The notes beneath the pieces are model-generated. The model saw only the letters and a list, made by a program, of their open reading frames with translations. It had not been told where the DNA came from and did not search any database. This document shows positions 1 to 5,013 of a stretch of DNA of 7,034 nt, in pieces. The stretch covers positions 1-7,034 of the forward strand of contig CAIKYN010000050.1 in NCBI GenBank assembly GCA_903831635.1, read 5' to 3'. A program made the translations under genes and the position numbers. The stretch comes from an uncultured Spartobacteria bacterium. Lineage in GTDB: Bacteria; Verrucomicrobiota; Verrucomicrobiia; Chthoniobacterales; UBA6821. How positions within the stretch are numbered: position 1 is the first letter of the stretch; every line of letters starts with the position of its first letter.

Positions 1-1112
1 TCTTCCCGGATCTTCCGGTGACACTCGCCACCTACTTCTGGGGCATCCTTTTTGTGACGCTGGTCACCACCGCCTACACGATGGCTGGCGGGATCAAGGC
101 CGTGATCTGGACTGATCTGATTCAGGCAACCCTGATGCTGGGCTCCGTTGTTTTTGTTCTCTGGTTCCTGCTTCATCAACTCGGAGGGGTTGAGGCAACG
201 AGCCATCTAATCGGTGGCTGGGATCATCTTCGCTGGATCCAACTTGGCTGGGATAGTTCCCTACCCTTTGGGAAGGCGCTGACCGGGATGCTGGAGGAAC
301 CCTACACGATTTTCGCGGCCGTCATTGGCTCCACCTTTTTCACGATGGCCACGCACGGCACTGACCAAGATATGGTCCAGCGCCTACTGACCGCCCCAGA
401 CATCAGACGCTCCCGCCTTTCGCTGATTGTGAGTGGGTTGGCGGATATTCCCATTGCCCTCGCCTTCCTGGGAGTCGGCATCCTGCTGGCCCTCTACTAT
501 GCAGGTCCGGGAGGAGGAGCTCCGCATATTCCTGATAATGAGATTTTTGCGGATTTCATCGTGGGCAATCTGCCAACCGGCCTCCGGGGGCTCATCATTG
601 CGGGAGTCTTTGCCACCATGATGGGATCCACCTCAGCGGCACTCAACGCACTCGCCACCAGTTTCACTGCCGATTTCTACCTTCCCTACCTCAATCCCAA
701 GGCCGACGACCGCACCTCAGTCCGCGCCGCCCGGGTTGCCACCCTGGTCTTTGGATTGCTGATGGTGCTGATCGGAACCATGGCAGCCTACTCGGTACTC
801 CATGACCCTCGTCTTACCATCATCCCGATCGCGATCGGGATCCTTGGCTACACCTACGGCTCTCTTCTTGGAATCTTCCTGCTTGGAATGCTTTCCGGCA
901 CCAGGGGCAACGACCGGGCGAATGTCGTCGCCATGCTCGGTGGCATTGTCGCGGTGTTTTTGGTTGGAAAAGTCCATCTCCCCGGAATTATCGACTTCGG
1001 GCGCTGGATGCCGGCATGGTGGCCGGAGGTGGCTTGGCCCTGGTACGTCCTGATCGGTTGTACGGCGACCCTTGCGATAGCCCTCCCCTTCCGCTCGATA
1101 CCACGAAAATAA
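1..1112 (+). CDS. Sodium:solute symporter (SSS/SSF family), 5'-truncated by window edge
   Basis: This is an inner-membrane secondary transporter that uses a sodium gradient to import a small solute; the substrate cannot be told from the sequence. The reading frame is already open at the first full codon (position 3), so the GTG at 18 is internal. Relative to SSS proteins of about 500-600 residues, roughly 130-200 N-terminal residues lie outside the window. Counting from GTG 18, the SSS hallmark YTMAGGIKAVIWTD is at residues 20-33, THGTDQDMVQR at 112-122, and a GSTSAALNALATSFT helix at about 203-217. By family analogy that last helix lines the Na2 sodium site. About eight or nine hydrophobic segments remain, and the protein ends in a short basic tail (RSIPRK). 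It lies upstream of dnaA on the same strand, with a possible terminator between them. The family call is secure and the substrate is unknown. Confidence 0.93.
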   Translation, partial: FPDLPVTLATYFWGILFVTLVTTAYTMAGGIKAVIWTDLIQATLMLGSVVFVLWFLLHQLGGVEATSHLIGGWDHLRWIQLGWDSSLPFGKALTGMLEEPYTIFAAVIGSTFFTMATHGTDQDMVQRLLTAPDIRRSRLSLIVSGLADIPIALAFLGVGILLALYYAGPGGGAPHIPDNEIFADFIVGNLPTGLRGLIIAGVFATMMGSTSAALNALATSFTADFYLPYLNPKADDRTSVRAARVATLVFGLLMVLIGTMAAYSVLHDPRLTIIPIAIGILGYTYGSLLGIFLLGMLSGTRGNDRANVVAMLGGIVAVFLVGKVHLPGIIDFGRWMPAWWPEVAWPWYVLIGCTATLAIALPFRSIPRK

Positions 1113-1122
1113 ACCGGAGCAG

Positions 1123-1150
1123 TTGACCTCCATCTCGGGTCAAGGTTTTT
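1123..1150 (+). terminator. Possible rho-independent terminator after the symporter gene
   Basis: A perfect 6-bp inverted repeat, TTGACC (1123-1128) and GGTCAA (1138-1143), encloses a 9-base loop and is followed two bases later by TTTTT (1146-1150). It begins 11 bases after the symporter stop codon, where a terminator is expected. The stem is short and only half G/C, so it would be weak. TTGACC could instead be read as a -35 element, but no good -10 lies at the right distance. Confidence 0.4.
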
Positions 1151-1195
1151 CCGGCAGCTTAAAAAAATAAAAAGGTCCCCGGGGAGGATTTCTGC

Positions 1196-1226
1196 TTGAG
1201 GGGGGGGAAGGGTGGCTTGCTAATCT
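1196..1226 (+). promoter_or_regulatory. Candidate dnaA promoter
   Basis: TTGAGG (1196-1201) could act as a -35 box. After 19 bases comes TAATCT (1221-1226), preceded by TG one base upstream (TGCTAATCT), the form of an extended -10. Transcription would start near 1233 and leave only about 20 bases before the TTG start of dnaA. The spacer is longer than ideal and contains a G8 run, so this is a tentative call. Confidence 0.3.
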
Positions 1227-1237
1227 GCTCCTCCCCC
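1200..1237 (+). repeat. G-tract/C-tract inverted repeat in the dnaA leader
   Basis: A run of eight G (1200-1207), then AAGGG, faces CTCCTCCCCC (1228-1237). Positions 1203-1207 pair with 1233-1237, A1208 with T1232, and 1210-1212 with 1228-1230 (one G-T pair), leaving about 15 bases in the loop. If transcription starts upstream, the dnaA mRNA leader would carry a stable hairpin ending 17 bases before the TTG start. The loop contains the candidate -10 TAATCT. The function is unknown. Confidence 0.4.
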
Positions 1238-1254
1238 AAAATCTTTCCCTTACC

Positions 1255-2679
1255 TTGAACGACCCTTTCGCCAACACCTCGGAGCTCTCTCTCAATCCGA
1301 CGATGCCTCCCCTCGCCAAACTCTGGCAGAGCCTTTCCAACGTCATCCGTAGTCGGGTGAGCGCGGACAGCTTCGACCGTTGGTTCAGCAATGTCTCGGT
1401 CATCGCGTCAACGGCGGATTCCGTGACACTCGGAGTACCTAATCCCATCCACCAGTTTTTCATCGAAAGTAATTACTCCAGCCTCCTCTCCTCCGCCTTG
1501 GAAGAAGTGCACGGTGGACCGAGGGAACTCCGTCTGGAATGCACCCAGGAGTCCGGACAGGTTACCGCGGAAACCACCGACGAAGAGGAAGCCACCACAG
1601 CTTCCAAGCCCTCTACGCCCGTAACCACTCAGCGCTCCCATTCCATAGCCCCTGCGGCCTCAGGAATGAATCCCTCATACACTTTCGGAAGCTTCATCGT
1701 CGGGGCCAACAACCAGTTTGCACACGCCGCCTCACAAGCCGTTGCCAACGCTCCTGCCCGCACCTACAACCCTCTCTTTATCTACGGAGGCAGTGGTCTC
1801 GGAAAAACCCATCTTCTCCAGTCGATCGGTCACCACATCCTCTCGGTGAAGAAGAATGCCCGCGTCGTTTACCTTCGTAGCGAGCAGTTCACCAATGAGT
1901 TCATCGACGCGATCCAGAACAATGCCCTCGTGGCCTTCCGCAAGCGCTACCGTCAGGCTGACATCCTGATGATCGATGATATCCAGTTCTTTGCAGGAAA
2001 AGAGCGCTCTCAGGAGGAGTTTTTCCACACCTTTGGTGCGCTTCACGACGGACACAAGCAGATCATTCTCTCCAGCGACAGGCCAGCCAGCGAGATCGCC
2101 AACTTAGAGCAGCGCCTTGTCTCCCGCTTCGAGTGGGGAATGACGGCGGAGATCCAACCCCCCGACATGGAGACCCGCATTGCGATTCTTCAAGGAAAGG
2201 CTTCCAGGATGCACATCGAGATCGAGCATTGGGTCCTGGAATTCTTGGCGGACAAGATCCGCAGCGACATTCGCCGACTCGAGGGTGCGCTCATGCGCGT
2301 CGCCGCTTACAAATCCCTCAGCGGTCAATCACTCACCACCGATGCTCTGGAACACCTCCTGCGCGATGTTCTTCAAGAGCAGGCTCGCAAGGCCGTGACG
2401 ATCGACCAGATTCAGAAGAAGGTCGCGGAGCACTTCGACATCCGCCTGGCCGACATGACCAGCAAGAAGCGGACAGCCTCCATCGCCTACCCACGTCAGG
2501 TCGCCATGTACTTGGCCAGGGAAATGACCCCCTCCACATTAGTGGAGATCGGAGGCGCCTTCGGAGGCAAGGATCACGGCACTGTGATTCACGCCTGCAA
2601 ACTCGTGAAGGCGCAGATGGAGAAAGACTCCAAGACCCGACATCTGGTGCGTCTTCTGGACCAGCAACTCCAGCGGTAG
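1255..2679 (+). CDS. dnaA: Chromosomal replication initiator protein DnaA
   Basis: DnaA is the AAA+ ATPase that binds DnaA boxes at the origin, opens the duplex and recruits the helicase. All four domains are visible. Domain I spans about residues 17-85 (LWQSL... FDRWFSNV), and a Glu/Thr-rich linker spans 86-140. In the AAA+ core, Walker A is GGSGLGKT (178-185), Walker B is ILMIDD (237-242), sensor I lies near SSD (273-275), the arginine finger is R291 in RLVSRFEWG, and sensor II is R340 in IRRLEGAL. The domain IV helix-turn-helix signature is GGKDHGTVIHA (437-447). Length is 474 residues, normal for the family. The start is TTG with no Shine-Dalgarno. ATG 1303 (residue 17) would place LW close to the N-terminus as in E. 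coli DnaA, but codons 1255-1302 already show G/C-rich third positions, so TTG is kept. The signature differs slightly from the common GGRDHTTV form. Confidence 0.98.
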   Translation: MNDPFANTSELSLNPTMPPLAKLWQSLSNVIRSRVSADSFDRWFSNVSVIASTADSVTLGVPNPIHQFFIESNYSSLLSSALEEVHGGPRELRLECTQESGQVTAETTDEEEATTASKPSTPVTTQRSHSIAPAASGMNPSYTFGSFIVGANNQFAHAASQAVANAPARTYNPLFIYGGSGLGKTHLLQSIGHHILSVKKNARVVYLRSEQFTNEFIDAIQNNALVAFRKRYRQADILMIDDIQFFAGKERSQEEFFHTFGALHDGHKQIILSSDRPASEIANLEQRLVSRFEWGMTAEIQPPDMETRIAILQGKASRMHIEIEHWVLEFLADKIRSDIRRLEGALMRVAAYKSLSGQSLTTDALEHLLRDVLQEQARKAVTIDQIQKKVAEHFDIRLADMTSKKRTASIAYPRQVAMYLAREMTPSTLVEIGGAFGGKDHGTVIHACKLVKAQMEKDSKTRHLVRLLDQQLQR

Positions 2680-2694
2680 TGGTTTCCGGGCATT

Positions 2695-2717
2695 ATTCGC
2701 TCTCTTCTTCAGCGAAT
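2695..2717 (+). repeat. Stem-loop just after dnaA
   Basis: A perfect 7-bp inverted repeat, ATTCGCT (2695-2701) and AGCGAAT (2711-2717), encloses a pyrimidine loop and starts 15 bases after the dnaA stop. The right arm can instead pair with its own downstream neighbour (AGCGA 2711-2715 with TCGCT 2717-2721), so two folds compete. No T-run follows, so it is not a typical terminator; attenuation, 3'-end protection or chance are all possible. Confidence 0.4.
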
Positions 2718-2721
2718 CGCT

Positions 2722-2751
2722 TTGACAGGCGCCCCCTTAGGAAACTATGCA
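2722..2751 (+). promoter_or_regulatory. Candidate dnaN promoter
   Basis: A consensus -35 TTGACA (2722-2727) is followed after 18 bases by TATGCA (2746-2751), a weak -10. It sits in the only sizeable gap between dnaA and dnaN and would give a 5' leader of about 35 bases. The -10 lies inside a perfect 18-bp palindrome, suggesting that this promoter is controlled. Confidence 0.45.
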
Positions 2752-2759
2752 CATAGTTT
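2742..2759. promoter_or_regulatory. 18-bp palindrome with DnaA-box-like core in the dnaA-dnaN spacer
   Basis: AAACTATG (2742-2749), a CA spacer, and CATAGTTT (2752-2759) form two perfect 8-bp arms. The palindrome covers the candidate -10 of dnaN, a classical place for a repressor operator. Its left half and centre read CTATGCACA (2745-2753), matching TTATNCACA at eight of nine positions, so DnaA itself is one candidate ligand. The symmetry is seen directly; the ligand is inferred. Confidence 0.5.
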
Positions 2760-2792
2760 GGCCTTAGCGGCCCATCACCCATCACTTTATCC

Positions 2793-3905
2793 ATGAAACT
2801 AACGGTCACCAAGCAAGCCCTTCTCGACGGCCTCCAGCGCATTCAAAACATCGTCTCCAACAAGGTTACGTTGCCTGTTCTCTCCAATGTGCTGCTCGAA
2901 ACGACCGAGACAGGTCTTCAACTCACGGCTACGGATCTCGATGTCAGCGTCCGCACAGAGACCCCCGCCTCCATCGAGAAGTCCGGATCGACCACATTGC
3001 CTGCCAAGCGCCTCCTCTCGATCATCCGCGAACTTCCAGCCGAGGAGATCGAACTCGAAACCGATTCCCGTAACATTACTTCGATCCGCAGCGGAGCAAG
3101 CTTCTTCAAGGTCTTTGGTCTCTCCAAGGAAGAATACCCAGCTTTCCCTTCGTTGGAGGAATCGCGCGGCTTCTCCATGAAGCAGGGCGATCTCAAGGAG
3201 GGTCTTAAGAAGACCTCCTACGCTATCTCCCTCGACGAAACCCGCTATGTTCTCAACGGCATCCTCTTTTCCTTCCGCGATGGACGTCTGACTCTGGTTG
3301 CCACCGATGGCCGCCGCCTTGCTCTCTGCGATGCAGAACTTGGTGAAATCAAGTACCCCGCCGGTCACGAACGTGACTTTATCGTTCCCACCAAAGCGAT
3401 CGGAGAACTCCAGCGTCTGCTTGTCGACGACAAGGAGGTCCGGCTGCATATCGGGGACAACCTCGTCGCCTTTGATCTGGGAACCACGGTGCTGGCGACC
3501 AAACTCGTCGACGGAACTTATCCGAACTATCGCCAAGTGATTCCCGGAGAGGCCAAGGAACGCGTCTCCCTCGAACGCGAAACCCTGCTTCAGTCGGTCC
3601 GCCGTGTCGCCCTCCTTAGCAGTGACAAGAGCGGCTCCGTTCGCCTCAACTTCACCAAGAACAATCTCGATATCACCTCCAACACCCCAGAGGTTGGAGA
3701 AGCCAAAGAGTCTCTTGCCGTCGCCTACAAGGGTCGTGATCTCTCGATCGCCTTTAATCCCGAGTTCGTTATTGATCCTCTCCGCAATCTCTCGGACGAC
3801 ACCATCGCCCTTGAGTTGATTGACGAGATGAGCCCCGGCGTCATCAAGATCAATTCGGCCCAGCGCTTTCTCTACGTGCTCATGCCGATGCGCGTCTCTG
3901 TCTAA
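2793..3905 (+). CDS. dnaN: DNA polymerase III subunit beta (sliding clamp)
   Basis: DnaN is the ring-shaped processivity clamp: the dimer encircles DNA and tethers the replicative polymerase and many repair enzymes. The protein has 370 residues, close to the 366 of E. coli, and the usual three similar domains at about 1-120, 128-250 and 251-370. Typical motifs are the N-terminal KQALLDGLQRIQNIVSNK, LTATDLDVSV, the domain II segment YVLNGILFSF...LVATDGRRLA, DGTYPNYRQVIP (240-251), and the C-terminal MPMRVSV, which resembles the MPMRL end that closes the client-binding pocket in other clamps. The ATG start at 2793 has no Shine-Dalgarno; the preceding bases are pyrimidine-rich. It lies 113 bp after dnaA in the standard dnaA-dnaN order and 8 bp before a lipoprotein gene. 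No defects are seen. Confidence 0.98.
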   Translation: MKLTVTKQALLDGLQRIQNIVSNKVTLPVLSNVLLETTETGLQLTATDLDVSVRTETPASIEKSGSTTLPAKRLLSIIRELPAEEIELETDSRNITSIRSGASFFKVFGLSKEEYPAFPSLEESRGFSMKQGDLKEGLKKTSYAISLDETRYVLNGILFSFRDGRLTLVATDGRRLALCDAELGEIKYPAGHERDFIVPTKAIGELQRLLVDDKEVRLHIGDNLVAFDLGTTVLATKLVDGTYPNYRQVIPGEAKERVSLERETLLQSVRRVALLSSDKSGSVRLNFTKNNLDITSNTPEVGEAKESLAVAYKGRDLSIAFNPEFVIDPLRNLSDDTIALELIDEMSPGVIKINSAQRFLYVLMPMRVSV

Positions 3906-3913
3906 AGTCCGAG

Positions 3914-4423
3914 GTGACAGCGAGACTCGACCTCATTTCCCTTGTGACACGGGCAGGTCTTCAGATCGCGCTTTGCTTTCTTTTGCTCGTGCTCACAGGT
4001 TGTGAGACACCGATCATCTATCAATCCGCACAAGACCGAGCAGCCATCACGGCCTCCCTTGCCAAGGAGACTCCCGGGAACTACTTCATTGGCCGTCGCT
4101 TCTACAAGGTCGACTACAAGATGTGGGGATGGGTCAAGAAGCCTGGAGAACCCTGGAAGCAGTCGCAACTTGTCATGTTCAACGAACAGAAGAAACTGGC
4201 CCCTGATCGCGAGCAGAAGAAGATCGGATCTGATAATAATTACGAATATCGCCTCAACGGATATTTCTCCGGAGAGAAGGTCTACGAACCGGCTAGCGAC
4301 AGCTTCTATCCCGAGTTCGTTCTCAACAGCGCCACGGTGATCTCCACCAACGCGCCCTTGATTTTCCCCGATCAGCGCTGGATCGATCCAGCGATCCGTC
4401 TCATCGGCCCTCCGCTTTATTGA
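3914..4423 (+). CDS. Small lipoprotein of unknown function, linked to dnaN
   Basis: I do not recognise this family by name. From GTG 3914 the product has 169 residues. Basic residues and a hydrophobic stretch (LQIALCFLLLVLTGC) end in a clear lipobox, LTGC, with the lipidated Cys at residue 30, so it is predicted to be exported, cleaved by signal peptidase II and anchored to a membrane. An in-frame GTG at 3944 would give a more usual 19-residue signal peptide and may be the real start. The mature part, about 140 residues, is soluble and rich in aromatics and charge (RRFYKVDYKMWGWVKKPGEPW, then an EQKK repeat at two places, then YEYRLNGYFSGEKVYEPASDSFYPEF). It contains no enzyme motif that I know. 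The gene follows dnaN by 8 bp and is probably on its transcript. A link to replication is not implied; an envelope role is more likely. Confidence 0.8.
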   Translation: MTARLDLISLVTRAGLQIALCFLLLVLTGCETPIIYQSAQDRAAITASLAKETPGNYFIGRRFYKVDYKMWGWVKKPGEPWKQSQLVMFNEQKKLAPDREQKKIGSDNNYEYRLNGYFSGEKVYEPASDSFYPEFVLNSATVISTNAPLIFPDQRWIDPAIRLIGPPLY

Positions 4424-4443
4424 TCAGGTCTAATGTTCTTCTT

Positions 4444-4463
4444 CGGTCTTCTCAGGAAGACTG
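4444..4463. terminator. Weak stem-loop between convergent genes
   Basis: GTCTTC (4446-4451) and GAAGAC (4456-4461) pair around a four-base loop, TCAG, and a G-T and a C-G pair extend the stem to eight. It lies in and beside the 28-bp gap between the lipoprotein gene and the convergent hldE-like gene, overlapping the end of the latter. Neither side has a proper T-tract, so a bidirectional terminator role is only possible. Confidence 0.3.
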
Positions 4464-4931
4464 CTTCATCTTATCCAGTATTCCCGTCGTTGAGCGTCCG
4501 GGGACCAGTTGCAGAAGACTGATCTCCGCGCCAACCTCTTCCAGTGCGGCACGCTCGCCGGGATCGAGCGTCTCGAGCGTATAGTCGCCTCCCTTGGCAT
4601 AAATAGCCGGCCTCAGGAGACGGATCACGTCGGTCACCCGCTTGCCTGTGAAGATCGTCACGTGATCGACACAGCGAAGCGCCGCGAGCACCTCGGCCCG
4701 ATCCAACTCGTTATTCAAAGGACGCTCGGGTCCTTTGAGTTCACGTACCGAGGAGTCGGAGTTGACTGCAACGATCAGTGCATCCCCGCAACTGCGAGCC
4801 TCTTCCAGATAACGGACATGTCCCGTATGCAGGAGATCGAAGCATCCATTGGTGAGCACGAGCTTTTTCGCATTGGCAGCATATTCCGCACCAAGAGCCG
4901 GAAGTTCATTGGGAGAGACAAGTCGATTCAT
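4452..4931 (-). CDS. rfaE2: D-glycero-beta-D-manno-heptose 1-phosphate adenylyltransferase (RfaE2/HldE C-domain type)
   Basis: The enzyme transfers AMP from ATP to heptose 1-phosphate, giving ADP-heptose for the LPS inner core; it acts in the cytoplasm. The 159 residues form a single nucleotidyltransferase domain. TNGCFDLLHTGHVRYL (27-42) holds the HxGH nucleotide-binding motif (H35, H38). NSD (57-59), YAKGGDYT (111-118) and the C-terminal GRSTTGIL (145-152) are typical of this family. The kinase half found in fused HldE proteins is absent, so kinase and phosphatase partners must be encoded elsewhere. The ATG at 4931 has no Shine-Dalgarno. It is convergent with the lipoprotein gene and divergent from the metal ATPase gene. 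Glycerol-3-phosphate cytidylyltransferase-like enzymes share the HxGH fold, but the GRSTTG end and KGGDYT favour RfaE2. Confidence 0.9.
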   Translation of the reverse strand: MNRLVSPNELPALGAEYAANAKKLVLTNGCFDLLHTGHVRYLEEARSCGDALIVAVNSDSSVRELKGPERPLNNELDRAEVLAALRCVDHVTIFTGKRVTDVIRLLRPAIYAKGGDYTLETLDPGERAALEEVGAEISLLQLVPGRSTTGILDKMKQSS

Positions 4932-4960
4932 CAGTTCATGGGAAACTGACGCACGACCCT

Positions 4961-5013
4961 AGAAAAGAAGATTCTCCTGTTTTCTCACGCTGACACTTGT
5001 AGCGTGCGTGTCA
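4961..5013. promoter_or_regulatory. Nested dyads in the divergent hldE-ATPase spacer
   Basis: Three perfect 6-bp inverted repeats crowd this short spacer. They are AGAAAA (4961-4966) with TTTTCT (4980-4985), CACGCT (4986-4991) with AGCGTG (5001-5006), and TGACAC (4991-4996) with GTGTCA (5008-5013). The last two overlap and end at the ATPase start. Such symmetry would suit a dimeric, perhaps metal-sensing, repressor. No convincing -35/-10 pair is visible on either strand and no regulator gene is adjacent, so this is tentative. Confidence 0.35.

Noticed and set aside
717..1133. Minus-strand open frame of 138 codons over the symporter 3' end
   Set aside because: The protein is low-complexity and rich in charged residues, has no recognisable domain, and covers a clear SSS coding region.
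1176..1185. TCCCCGGGGA palindrome upstream of dnaA
   Set aside because: A 10-bp G/C palindrome is common in this composition, and it is not aligned with any promoter element.
2133..2756. Plus-strand open frame of 207 codons in another frame of dnaA
   Set aside because: The Arg/Pro/Gly-rich composition is typical of a shifted frame of a high-G+C gene; dnaA is intact in its own frame.
2799..3536. Long open frame of 245 codons on the minus strand inside dnaN
   Set aside because: It lies wholly within an unmistakable dnaN and arises from its codon use; the translation shows no family motif.
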